Positions 23,428 to 31,409 of a DNA stretch of 49,896 nt are shown here, piece by piece. The position numbers were made by a program, and so were the translations under genes. Positions within the stretch are counted from its first letter, which is position 1. Every line of letters begins with the position of its first letter. The notes beneath the pieces were generated by a model. That model worked only from the letters and a program-made list of their open reading frames with translations, did not search any database and was not told the DNA's origin. Origin of the DNA: Planctomycetales bacterium (GTDB lineage Bacteria > Planctomycetota > Phycisphaerae > SM23-33); contig JAUWNJ010000022.1 of assembly GCA_030612725.1 (NCBI GenBank), positions 1 to 49,896 of the forward strand. Direction: 5' to 3'.

Positions 23428-25026
23428 TTATTGTAGTGGTCGTTCACTGGGATTCAAACTCTTGATTCCCGGCTTGGTGGTGGTCGTTTTTCGGTCGGCG
23501 ACCTTGAGCCTGAAGGCGGCGACATATATGCGTCCCGGTCCCGTAGCAACCATGCGGAGTACGCCTTCTTTATTGATCGCGCCCTTCCAGGGTGCGCTGT
23601 CGGCCAACTCGCTGACTGTCTCGAAGGCGAAGGTAGCGTTAGCCTGTTGGAATCGCCTGCGGGCGGCGCTTCTATCGGGTTTAGACGCGACCTTCAGAGA
23701 ACTACGCCCTGCCTGACGGAAGCCGACGTAAAGTCTGGTCGCTCCCTTCGGTTTGTGGACTTGCCAATGCCACCCGTCGCCGTGGCGTTTGATCTTACAG
23801 TCAAGCGGGTCCGGCAGGTGCATGCGGGCGGCGGGATCACCCAACAGGGCGTACATGAGAATCTGATCACGGCGAAGTTTGGCGACGTTGATCTTTTTCT
23901 CCAACTTGCCCTCCACGTCGCGAAGTGTCCATTCGATGACGGGATTACGGACCTTCATCGCCCGCTGTTGAGCCGCAAGCCACAGGCTGCCGATGCGCTT
24001 GTCGTTCCCGCCGAGGGCCTGCAAGAGGCAGAGGCCCGAAAAGTAATTCGTCAGCGGATGTGATTCGGTGGTCGCCCCGATGACAGCCACAGGCCCGCCT
24101 TTCATCATCAGCAGGGACTCTGCCAGACAGTTTCGGCGTCCGGCGAAGTTGCCGGAATCGCAGGAGAGAATAGCCAACACCGGGCCGGGCTTACCGGTCG
24201 CCAGAGCGTTCTCGGCATCGGCGGCGGTGTATCGGATACTCCTGCCCTCAAACTTCATCGAATAAAAACTCGTGGCGGAGGCATGGCCCATGAGTGCCGC
24301 CATAATACCGCCGCGCTTCAACTGCTTCGTGAACATCGCTGCCTGGTCCGACGGCCGGCCACACAATGGATGCGACGCATCGGCTGAAATAATCCAAAGT
24401 CTCGCCCATGCCGGGGATTTCGTCCGGGCGATACTAAGCAACAGTCCCGTGGTCATGCTGTCGATCACCGGATTGTAACCCGGCGAGCCTAACCACATGG
24501 GCAGCCGAAGATCATCCGGCGTGGGCTGTTTATTCTCAAAGGCGAGTATCTTGTCCACGACCAGTTTCAGTTGGCTGACAGTTCGAACCGGAATTCGCCC
24601 CACGGGCGCGTCCGGTATCAGGTCGCCGTCAAAGTCCCCCCACAGAGCATCTGACGCAAATTCTTTTCGCTGCGCTGTTCGCCACCGGTAGAGTTTCCGT
24701 CGCCGGCTGGGAACGTACCAAGGCTGCTTTTCCCCGCCGGATTGGTCGTCGCCCACAAGCAGCACAAATACCGGTCGGTGTTTGAGGGCCGAGATCGCAT
24801 CAGCGACGGAACGGGTGGAAATGACTGTTCTGAAACCGTCTTCGCGGCGTTTCTTCGCCAGCGGCTTGATGGATTCCTGAAATACAGGTCTGGTTACTAC
24901 CAGCCAAATCGGTTTCTCGTCCGCTCCGGCCAAGGCGGGTGTAACCATGTTTACCATCAAAACCAGAGAAACAGCCACTGAAAAAATGCACGATCCCGCA
25001 CGCAAAACTCTCTGTACCGCTTCCAT
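23428..25026 (-). CDS. Secreted C25 (gingipain-like) cysteine peptidase
   Basis: 532 residues. A signal peptide of about 34 residues (hydrophobic VSLVLMVNMVTPALAG) is followed by a caspase-like gingipain catalytic domain: SDALWGDFDGDLIPDAPVGRIPV (calcium/substrate loop of the family), His248 in LMGHASATSF, and Cys289 in ILSCDSGNFAG. The C-terminal ~120 residues form a beta-rich domain starting near PAARMHLPDPLDCKIKR. It should be a secreted or periplasmic peptidase. No type IX sorting domain is visible. It may process exported proteins or the cell surface. Confidence 0.82.
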   Translation of the reverse strand: MEAVQRVLRAGSCIFSVAVSLVLMVNMVTPALAGADEKPIWLVVTRPVFQESIKPLAKKRREDGFRTVISTRSVADAISALKHRPVFVLLVGDDQSGGEKQPWYVPSRRRKLYRWRTAQRKEFASDALWGDFDGDLIPDAPVGRIPVRTVSQLKLVVDKILAFENKQPTPDDLRLPMWLGSPGYNPVIDSMTTGLLLSIARTKSPAWARLWIISADASHPLCGRPSDQAAMFTKQLKRGGIMAALMGHASATSFYSMKFEGRSIRYTAADAENALATGKPGPVLAILSCDSGNFAGRRNCLAESLLMMKGGPVAVIGATTESHPLTNYFSGLCLLQALGGNDKRIGSLWLAAQQRAMKVRNPVIEWTLRDVEGKLEKKINVAKLRRDQILMYALLGDPAARMHLPDPLDCKIKRHGDGWHWQVHKPKGATRLYVGFRQAGRSSLKVASKPDRSAARRRFQQANATFAFETVSELADSAPWKGAINKEGVLRMVATGPGRIYVAAFRLKVADRKTTTTKPGIKSLNPSERPLQ

Positions 25027-25084
25027 GTCTTACGATTCCACGTTTAAATTAGGAAGAGAATCCTTGGTTGCCGGTTCTTTTACC

Positions 25085-26047
25085 TCAAAGTCCGCTCATG
25101 AACTGGAACATCCTGTCGGTGTGTCCCGGCGGCGACTCGTGTCCGAAATCAGGATAAATTACCAGGGATTTTTTGGCGTCTATTTTATTATAGGCTGCGA
25201 ACTGCGTTGAGGGCGGGCAGATGGTGTCCATCAGCCCCATCCCCAGCATCACCTCGCCTCGAATCCGCGGGCACAGGTACTGGACGTCGATGTATCCGAG
25301 TTTGACGAAAACGTCATCTTCGCGCTCATGGAGCGGGTCGAATTTGCGGAAGTATTCCTGCAATTCGGCGTAAGCGTCCTTGGCCAGATCGATTTCCCAC
25401 GTACGTTTATAATCGCAAAGGAACGGGTACATCGGAGCCGCCAGTTTTATCCTCGGCTCCAGAGCGGCACACGCCAGCGTCAGTCCTCCGCCCTGACTTT
25501 GACCCATCGCGCCGACTCGGGCGGTGTCCACGTCAGGCATCGCCATTACGATTCGGGCCAGTTGGGCTGTATCGAGAAAAATCCGGCGGAAGAGCATTTT
25601 TTCCGGCGGCCCGTCCAAACCTCGAATAATATGCCCACGCATTGTATTACCGACGACCCCTCCGACATCTTCCGAAGAGCCGCCCTGGCCTCGGCAGTCA
25701 AGCGCGGCGACGGTGTATCCCATCGCGGCGTAACCGAGTTTGTCCATCCAGTCGCCGGCGTTGCCGTGATAGCCGTGGAAGATAACCAAGGCTGGGTGCG
25801 GTTCGGACGCACTCGTCGGGCGGAGGACCTTGGCGTGAATCCGCGCGCCTCCTACGCCGGTGAAATACATGTCGAAGCACTCGGCATAGGGCGTCTGGAA
25901 ATCTGACCGGACCATCTTTACCTGCGGATCAATCGCCTTCATCTCGGTAAGTCCCTCATCCCAAAACTCATCGAAATCGTCGGGGCGAGGGTTTCGGCCT
26001 TGGTAGGTCTTCAATTGCTCCAGCGGCATATCAAACAATAACGGCAT
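25085..26047 (-). CDS. Acetylxylan esterase / cephalosporin-C deacetylase (CE7)
   Basis: 320 residues, the CE7 family length. The opening PLLFDMPLEQLKTYQGRNPRP is typical. Catalytic marks are Ser184 in GQSQGGG, an Asp in GLMDTICPPS and His in FGHESPPG. ALDCRGQGGSSED and HGYHGNAGDW are family-specific loops. It removes acetyl groups from xylo-oligosaccharides and other small acetylated substrates. There is no signal peptide, so it acts in the cytoplasm on imported oligomers. It is divergent from the small membrane protein gene. Confidence 0.93.
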   Translation of the reverse strand: MPLLFDMPLEQLKTYQGRNPRPDDFDEFWDEGLTEMKAIDPQVKMVRSDFQTPYAECFDMYFTGVGGARIHAKVLRPTSASEPHPALVIFHGYHGNAGDWMDKLGYAAMGYTVAALDCRGQGGSSEDVGGVVGNTMRGHIIRGLDGPPEKMLFRRIFLDTAQLARIVMAMPDVDTARVGAMGQSQGGGLTLACAALEPRIKLAAPMYPFLCDYKRTWEIDLAKDAYAELQEYFRKFDPLHEREDDVFVKLGYIDVQYLCPRIRGEVMLGMGLMDTICPPSTQFAAYNKIDAKKSLVIYPDFGHESPPGHTDRMFQFMSGL

Positions 26048-26121
26048 GGTTGTTCCTTTCTCCGTAATTTCCGGGAAGGCTACCCCAACCGGTCGCTTTT
26101 TACAAGACGCGACAAAAGTCC

Positions 26122-26151
26122 TTGTCCCGAATCGCTCTCGGCGGGTATGAT
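26122..26151 (+). promoter_or_regulatory. Sigma70-type promoter of the small membrane protein gene
   Basis: TTGTCC (4 of 6), an 18-nt spacer and TATGAT (26146-26151, 5 of 6). The predicted start near 26158 falls only about 6 nt before the ATG at 26164, implying an almost leaderless mRNA, in agreement with the absence of a ribosome-binding site. Confidence 0.55.
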
Positions 26152-26163
26152 TCCTGTTACTAT

Positions 26164-26703
26164 ATGTTTAAGACAGTTGAGGCTGTGCTGGTGAAAGACG
26201 ACGTGAACAGCAACGATGAACATCATACCGATCCCGCCGATGCTCTGGCCGACCTCGCCCGCCGAACCGACGGCGGAATGGTCGTTCCGGACGAGGCTGG
26301 GGGGGTTGCCCCGCTGTCGGCTTTGGACGCGATGGCGCGGAACGACGCCGTTGCGACCGATCCGGGCGAATTCGCCGCTGCCGCTGAAACCAATGTTTCC
26401 GACGAGGTTTTCGCCGGTGGGGCTTCGTTTTCCAATGCCTCCGATCGAGAACACGTAACAGCCGGTGCGGGGTATCGCCGACATCACGCACACATGTACA
26501 AGCAGACCATGATTCCGCTTATGCTTGTGGTCGGGGCGATATTGGTTCTGATTGCTTTTACCGCTGCGGTTATGGTGTTGCAGTCAGACACGACCGATAC
26601 GCTGTATTACTCACGGATGAAAATCGTAATGTACGTCAGTTTTCCGTTGGCGACGGCGGTGCTGGTCGGAGCGTGGCTGTTCCACCAGGACGTGAAGAAG
26701 TAG
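26164..26703 (+). CDS. Small two-helix membrane protein, unknown function
   Basis: 179 residues from the ATG at 26164. The frame is open further upstream, but that would start inside the promoter. The N-terminal ~115 residues are hydrophilic, Asp/Ala-rich and probably disordered (ADALADLARRTDGGMV). Two transmembrane helices follow at about 123-147 (IPLMLVVGAILVLIAFTAAV) and 160-176, ending WLFHQDVKK. The first part would lie in the cytoplasm. It precedes the CDP-alcohol phosphatidyltransferase gene by 3 bp, so the two are cotranscribed and it may assist phospholipid synthesis. No family is recognised. Confidence 0.72.
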   Translation: MFKTVEAVLVKDDVNSNDEHHTDPADALADLARRTDGGMVVPDEAGGVAPLSALDAMARNDAVATDPGEFAAAAETNVSDEVFAGGASFSNASDREHVTAGAGYRRHHAHMYKQTMIPLMLVVGAILVLIAFTAAVMVLQSDTTDTLYYSRMKIVMYVSFPLATAVLVGAWLFHQDVKK

Positions 26704-26706
26704 CCG

Positions 26707-27414
26707 GTGATATACGAATCAGGAGGCGAAAAAATTCCTAATCCGCAATCCGCAATCCGCAATCCGCAATCGGGCACAGCCCGACCCTGGGCATACCTGA
26801 CCTGGCCCAATCGGATTTCGCTGTTGAGGCTTCTGCTTGTTGCGCCGTTCGTGGTGATGTTGCAAAACCAACAGTCCCATTCGGTGTATCGATATGTGGC
26901 GATAGGGTTGTTCGCGTTCATGGCGGCGTCCGACGTTCTGGACGGATACCTGGCCCGTCGGTTGAATGCCGAAAGTCGTCTCGGAGCGATTCTTGACCCG
27001 CTGGCCGATAAGACGCTGATTATCTGTGCGGTCGTTTTGCTTTCGCTCCCGGATTCCGCAGTTGCCGGAGCGACATTGCCCGGATGGGTCGTCGTAGTGA
27101 TTGTCGGAAAGGACCTGTGGGTTATCGCGGGGTTTCTGATTATCTTCCTGCTGACCGGAAGCGTGCATGTATTACCGTCGGGGTCTGGGAAGATTTGCAC
27201 AGCCGGGCAGGTCGCCATGGTCGCAGCAGTGCTTATCAGCCCGGAACTGAACCTCATAGGCATGAAGATCGGGACGCACCTGGCGATGATTTTGTGGTAT
27301 GCTGTAGCCGGGTTGTGTGCTATGTCGGTAGTCAGTTACACGCATATAGGGCTTACGTTTGTAGTGGAGGCCGATACTGATCACGCCAACGACAGCGAAG
27401 ATGAAGTCTTGTAA
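26707..27414 (+). CDS. CDP-alcohol phosphatidyltransferase (PgsA-like)
   Basis: 235 residues, GTG start. The signature D-x2-DG-x2-AR-x8-G-x3-D-x3-D is complete in ASDVLDGYLARRLNAESRLG followed by AILDPLADK. Five to six transmembrane helices follow. It transfers a phosphatidyl group from CDP-diacylglycerol to an alcohol, most often glycerol-3-phosphate. Residues 9-23 (KIPNPQSAIRNPQSG) come from a fourfold TCCGCAA tandem repeat, so the true start may have been changed by repeat insertion. No in-frame ATG exists before the first helix. It is followed closely by ribBA. Confidence 0.87.
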   Translation: MIYESGGEKIPNPQSAIRNPQSGTARPWAYLTWPNRISLLRLLLVAPFVVMLQNQQSHSVYRYVAIGLFAFMAASDVLDGYLARRLNAESRLGAILDPLADKTLIICAVVLLSLPDSAVAGATLPGWVVVVIVGKDLWVIAGFLIIFLLTGSVHVLPSGSGKICTAGQVAMVAAVLISPELNLIGMKIGTHLAMILWYAVAGLCAMSVVSYTHIGLTFVVEADTDHANDSEDEVL

Positions 27415-27433
27415 ATTAAACGGAGGTGCGAAC

Positions 27434-28669
27434 GTGCCGTTTTCGCCGATTGAAGAAATTTTGGAAGAGATTAACGCCGGCAGGCTTATTGTGCTTGTTG
27501 ATGACGAGTCGCGCGAGAACGAGGGCGATCTCGTATGTGCAGCCCAGAGCGTTACGCCGGAGATAATCAACTTCATGGCCAGTTACGGGCGGGGTTTGAT
27601 ATGCCTGCCAATGACGAACGAGAAGGCGGACGCCTTAAATCTGTATCCTCAGGCGATGCGCAACACAGCCCGGTTTGAAACGGCATTTACGGTAACTATC
27701 GACGCAGCCACGGGGATTACCACGGGAATATCGGCGGCGGACCGGGCGCGGACAATCGAACTTGCCTGCCGGGCCGACGTAGCGGCAGGTGATTTCGTCC
27801 GTCCCGGACACGTCTTCCCGCTACGCGCGCGCGACGGCGGAGTGCTCGTCCGGGCGGGACAAACCGAAGGGGCCGTTGATCTGGCACGACTGGCGGGGAT
27901 GAAACCCATCGGCGTTATCTGCGAGATTATGAACGACGACGGGACTATGGCAAGGGTCCCCGACCTGAAAAAGTTCTGCGCCACCCATGGCCTGAAGATG
28001 TGCACCGTCGCCGACCTTATCAAATATCGCCTTCGACAGGACCGCCTTATCGAGCGGGCCGTCGAGTTTGATATATCGCTGGCCACCGGTGATTTCCACC
28101 TGATTGCCTATGAATCGCAGGTGGATATTGAGCCGCACATCGCACTGTGCAAGGGGCCTGTCGGTCGGCTCGACGAATCGGGCAAACCCATTCCGTACGA
28201 CAAGCCCGCCTTGGTTCGCGTCCACAGCGAGTGTCTGACTGGTGATGTTTTCGACTCGTTGCGGTGCGATTGCGGGGCGCAACTGCAAACGGCATTGGCC
28301 GCCATTGAGAAAGTCGGCGCGGGTGCTTTGGTCTATATCCGACAGGAAGGGCGCGGCATCGGGCTGATAAACAAACTCAAGGCCTACAAACTCCAGATCG
28401 AGCAAGGGCTTGATACCGTCGATGCCAATGTCCATCTTGGCTTTGAGCCGGACCATCGCGATTACGGTATCGGAAACCAGATTCTCCGCGACCTCGGTCT
28501 GTCGAAACTCCGCGTGATGACGAACAACCCGAAGAAGATTTATGGCCTGGAGGGTTTCGGACTTCAGATTGTCGAGCGAGTCAGCCTGCAAATCCCACCC
28601 CACGACCACAACCGCCATTACCTGAAGACGAAGAAAGACAGGATGGGACACATACTGGATGATGTTTAG
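27434..28669 (+). CDS. ribBA: Bifunctional riboflavin enzyme: DHBP synthase / GTP cyclohydrolase II
   Basis: 411 residues from GTG at 27434, preferred because CGGAGG lies 7 nt before it. The ATG at 27401 lies inside the preceding gene and would add 11 residues. The N-terminal half is DHBP synthase: [16 protein letters not shown] (Mg and substrate loop) and [13 protein letters not shown]. The C-terminal half is GTP cyclohydrolase [12 protein letters not shown] and LRCDCGAQL (three Zn-binding Cys), QEGRGIGL and [11 protein letters not shown]. It supplies both precursors of riboflavin. The last part is repeated at 1-67 and, with a deletion, at 47099-47314. Confidence 0.96.
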   Translation: MPFSPIEEILEEINAGRLIVLVDDESRENEGDLVCAAQSVTPEIINFMASYGRGLICLPMTNEKADALNLYPQAMRNTARFETAFTVTIDAATGITTGISAADRARTIELACRADVAAGDFVRPGHVFPLRARDGGVLVRAGQTEGAVDLARLAGMKPIGVICEIMNDDGTMARVPDLKKFCATHGLKMCTVADLIKYRLRQDRLIERAVEFDISLATGDFHLIAYESQVDIEPHIALCKGPVGRLDESGKPIPYDKPALVRVHSECLTGDVFDSLRCDCGAQLQTALAAIEKVGAGALVYIRQEGRGIGLINKLKAYKLQIEQGLDTVDANVHLGFEPDHRDYGIGNQILRDLGLSKLRVMTNNPKKIYGLEGFGLQIVERVSLQIPPHDHNRHYLKTKKDRMGHILDDV

Positions 28670-28681
28670 GGAATAGGGACT

Positions 28682-28774
28682 CCTGCCTACCGGCAGGCAG
28701 GTGGGATTAGGGACTCAGTACTCCGTAACAGGATGATTTCAGGGTGGCACGGTCAAGTCGAAGACTTGGCCGTG
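28682..28774. repeat. Two palindromic intergenic elements after ribBA
   Basis: 28682-28701 (CCTGCCTACCGGCAGGCAGG) is the insert that separates this ribBA flank from the copy at window position 80. 28748-28774 is a 12-bp hairpin (CACGGTCAAGTC-GAA-GACTTGGCCGTG) with one G-T pair and no T-tract. The gap up to 28835 holds no gene. Confidence 0.75.
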
Positions 28775-28835
28775 GCGGGTAATAACGCGGCCAAGCGTTG
28801 CCGGTGTTTTGTCGTTTATGCGAAAGGAATCTCGA

Positions 28836-29813
28836 ATGGAAACAACAGTTCTTTCGGCAGCGGATGTGGCGGAATGCCTTAAGCCCGAAGATGCTATCGA
28901 AGCGGTGCAGTACGTCCTGAATGAATGGGGCAAGGGCAATATCGTCATGCCCGCCAAGATCACCCTCGACATGTCCAGAAGCGCCGGTGAATCATGGTCG
29001 AACGCAATGCCGGCGTATGTTGTCTCTCGAAACGCCGCCGGCATCAAGTGGATCGGAGGTTACAAGACCAACGCAAAACGAGGCATGCCTTATATTATGG
29101 GGGTTATTGTTCTGACCGATCCGGAAACAGGCCAAACGCTTGCCATCATGGACGGCAAAGAAATAACGAACATGCGTACCGGCGCATCGGCTGCGGTTTC
29201 CGCCCGGTACCTGGCCGGAGAGGAACTGCAAACCATCGCAATCATCGGCGCCGGCGTCCAGGGAAGAACCTCTGTAACCTGCCTGCATCATTTTTACCCG
29301 TCAGCCCAGGTGCGAATTGCCGATATTTCGGCGGAAAGACGCAAGACCTTCCAAAGTGAAATGTCCCGCCGACTCGGTATGGATATCGTCGAGGCCCAAA
29401 GCGCCGCCGAAGCGATCCGGGGAGCAGACCTTGTCGTACTGGTTACGACGGCAGAGTCTCCTTTCGTCCGGGACGAGTGGATTACAGAGGGCGCGACGGT
29501 GTTAGGCATGGGTTCGTCCCAACAAATCGAAGACGCCTTCGCCCTGTCCGCGGACAAGATCGTCGTGGACTGCTGGGCCCAGGCCGGGCACAGAGGCGAA
29601 TTGAAAAACCTCACCGATGCGGGAAAAATCTCGGAAACAGACATTTACGCGAAACTTGGGGACATTGTGGCGGGGAGCAGGCCAGGCCGACAGACGTCTT
29701 CCGAACGCATTCTGATGGTTCCGGTCGGACTTGGCGCATACGATATCTGCATTGTCCAGGAGGTCTTCCTCAAGGCGTCCCGGAAAGGTCTGGGGCAAAT
29801 GGTGAAACTGTAG
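28836..29813 (+). CDS. Ornithine cyclodeaminase / mu-crystallin family enzyme
   Basis: 325 residues from the ATG at 28836, with AAAGGAAT 8-9 nt upstream; an earlier start at 28809 has none. Family marks are Lys71 in GIKWIGGYKTN, the substrate Arg in NMRTGASAAVSARYLA, the Rossmann loop IIGAGVQGR (137-144) and VDCWAQAGHRGEL holding the catalytic Asp. Members deaminate ornithine to proline or reduce keto acids, imines and alanine with NAD(H); the true substrate cannot be told. It lies just after ribBA and ahead of the sugar cluster, on the same strand as both. Confidence 0.88.
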   Translation: METTVLSAADVAECLKPEDAIEAVQYVLNEWGKGNIVMPAKITLDMSRSAGESWSNAMPAYVVSRNAAGIKWIGGYKTNAKRGMPYIMGVIVLTDPETGQTLAIMDGKEITNMRTGASAAVSARYLAGEELQTIAIIGAGVQGRTSVTCLHHFYPSAQVRIADISAERRKTFQSEMSRRLGMDIVEAQSAAEAIRGADLVVLVTTAESPFVRDEWITEGATVLGMGSSQQIEDAFALSADKIVVDCWAQAGHRGELKNLTDAGKISETDIYAKLGDIVAGSRPGRQTSSERILMVPVGLGAYDICIVQEVFLKASRKGLGQMVKL

Positions 29814-30013
29814 TCCGGTCTCGCCACCCCTGAACATTACCGCTGTTGCGCGCGATAATCGCGAAAACTACGCCGGGCTGTGAAAATCCCCCTTTCACGA
29901 AAAGTACCCCCCTCCCCCCCGAAAAAAAAGTGCATTTTATCGCATAATGTACTGGACTTATTTTGCACAGGCGTCAAAGTAACCGCACTATAGACAACAA
30001 AGGAGATAATCAG
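29814..30013. promoter_or_regulatory. Leader region of the sugar cluster with C-tracts
   Basis: No gene is present. 29909-29930 holds runs of C (6 then 8) followed by eight A. 29931-29970 contains GTGCATTTTATC ... TTATTTTGCAC, an imperfect inverted repeat whose right half resembles TATTTTGTGC in the operator-like site before the ABC transporter (47072-47081). A CATAAT near 29943 could be a -10 box, but I see no good -35. Confidence 0.35.
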
Positions 30014-31327
30014 ATGGATGCGTTGAAAGCAGGTGCAGCAAGAGCAAATATTACGCCGGCCGTCGGGGCTATCACAGCAGGCAATGCCTCCGCGGGCGTC
30101 ACCAGTGAACTGTTCGCCAAGGCGCTGGTTCTCGACGACGGAAAGACAAAGGTTGCCCTGGTAACCCTTGATCTCTGCCTTATGTGTAAGCAGATCGTAG
30201 CCGAGACTCGCGAGCGGATTGAACAGACTACCGGAATCCCAGGTCGGTGCGTAATGTTCGCTTCTTCGCATACGCACTCAGGCCCCGTAACAATGCGTGA
30301 AGCCTGGGGAACCGGCGCACGGAACGTTCCGGATCACAGTTACATAGACCAGTTGGTCGCGAAGATGGCCGGCGCGGTCGCCGAAGCCGATTCGCGTCTG
30401 GTCGAGGCGAAGATCGGCGTCGGCGAAGGAAACGCGCCATTCAACATCAACCGCTGGCTTCCCACTCCGGACGGGCCTACCGGGGCAAGGTGGTTCCCCA
30501 ACGCCGACGCGCCGACCGACGAAACCCTCTCGGTCCTGCGCGTGGATCATCCGGACGGAACACCGATGGCGGCGGTGGTCAACTTCGCCGCACACTCCAG
30601 CGTCGCCAGTTGGGGAAAGTATTTCTGCGCCGACTTCCCCGGATACATGCAGGAAACACTGGAGAATTTCTACGGCGGCGGGACCACGGTAATGTTCGCC
30701 AACGGGGCGTCGGGCGACCTGAAGATCAAGTGGCTGACGAAGAAAGAAGACGGTTCGCTCGACTTCGCCTACGGCGACGCCAAAGCCGCCCGCCGGTGGG
30801 GCAGGGTTATCGCCGGAGCCGCCCTGTCGGTCATGGAGCAGATAGAGACGACCGAAGACGGCCTGCGGATAAGCGCCTCGGCAAAGGTAGTTGACCTCCC
30901 GATGTTGCCTTTACCTTCAGTCGAGGAAATCGAAAAAAGACTCGCCGAGAAGCAGAAGGCAGGCAAGGACACCGCCTGGGAAGAGAGGATACTTCCGCAG
31001 CTGCGGGACGGGACAGCGCCGACGGCAATACCCGGCGAGGTGCAGTTAATCCGCCTGGGAAACGACATCGCCCTGCTCGCTGTTCCGGGAGAATTGTTCG
31101 TCGAGATAGGATTGCGGATGCAGGCCGAACTGGGATGCAAGCACCTGTTTATCGTGGGATACGCCAACGGCTATACGGGGTATCTGCCTACGGCGGAAAG
31201 TTGCATCGCCGACGGTATGAACCCGCGCTACGACTGGCATGAGTTTTTCTGGTATCCAGCATGCTTCTCCGAAGGCGTCGAACCGGCGCTGATGGAAGCG
31301 GCAAAGGAACTGATTGAGGCGAAATAA
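30014..31327 (+). CDS. Neutral ceramidase-like protein, cytoplasmic (paralogue 1)
   Basis: 437 residues from the ATG at 30014, with AGGAGA about 8 nt upstream. It matches the N-terminal domain of neutral/alkaline ceramidases: AGAARANITPAVG, metal-site His86 and His88 in SSHTHSG, His194 in NFAAHSS, then FANGASGDLK. It lacks the signal peptide and the Ig-like C-terminal domain of true ceramidases, so it is probably a cytoplasmic zinc amidohydrolase or esterase of other substrate. It opens a cluster of sugar genes, and a paralogue of identical length closes it at 42804. A role in glycan or sugar-derivative hydrolysis is inferred. Confidence 0.82.
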   Translation: MDALKAGAARANITPAVGAITAGNASAGVTSELFAKALVLDDGKTKVALVTLDLCLMCKQIVAETRERIEQTTGIPGRCVMFASSHTHSGPVTMREAWGTGARNVPDHSYIDQLVAKMAGAVAEADSRLVEAKIGVGEGNAPFNINRWLPTPDGPTGARWFPNADAPTDETLSVLRVDHPDGTPMAAVVNFAAHSSVASWGKYFCADFPGYMQETLENFYGGGTTVMFANGASGDLKIKWLTKKEDGSLDFAYGDAKAARRWGRVIAGAALSVMEQIETTEDGLRISASAKVVDLPMLPLPSVEEIEKRLAEKQKAGKDTAWEERILPQLRDGTAPTAIPGEVQLIRLGNDIALLAVPGELFVEIGLRMQAELGCKHLFIVGYANGYTGYLPTAESCIADGMNPRYDWHEFFWYPACFSEGVEPALMEAAKELIEAK

Positions 31328-31409
31328 TCGTACCGGCGGCACATATCCCGCAAGGGCCTGCGCCGCCGATAAAACTTACCTCACGAATCGCAAGAAAAGG
31401 AGATTCAGT

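Noticed and set aside
29909-29938. Phase-variable C-tract
   Set aside because: The tract is interrupted (CCCCCCTCCCCCCCC) and does not lie in a reading frame or clearly between promoter boxes.
30014-31327. True ceramidase
   Set aside because: No signal peptide, no C-terminal domain and no sphingolipid genes nearby.
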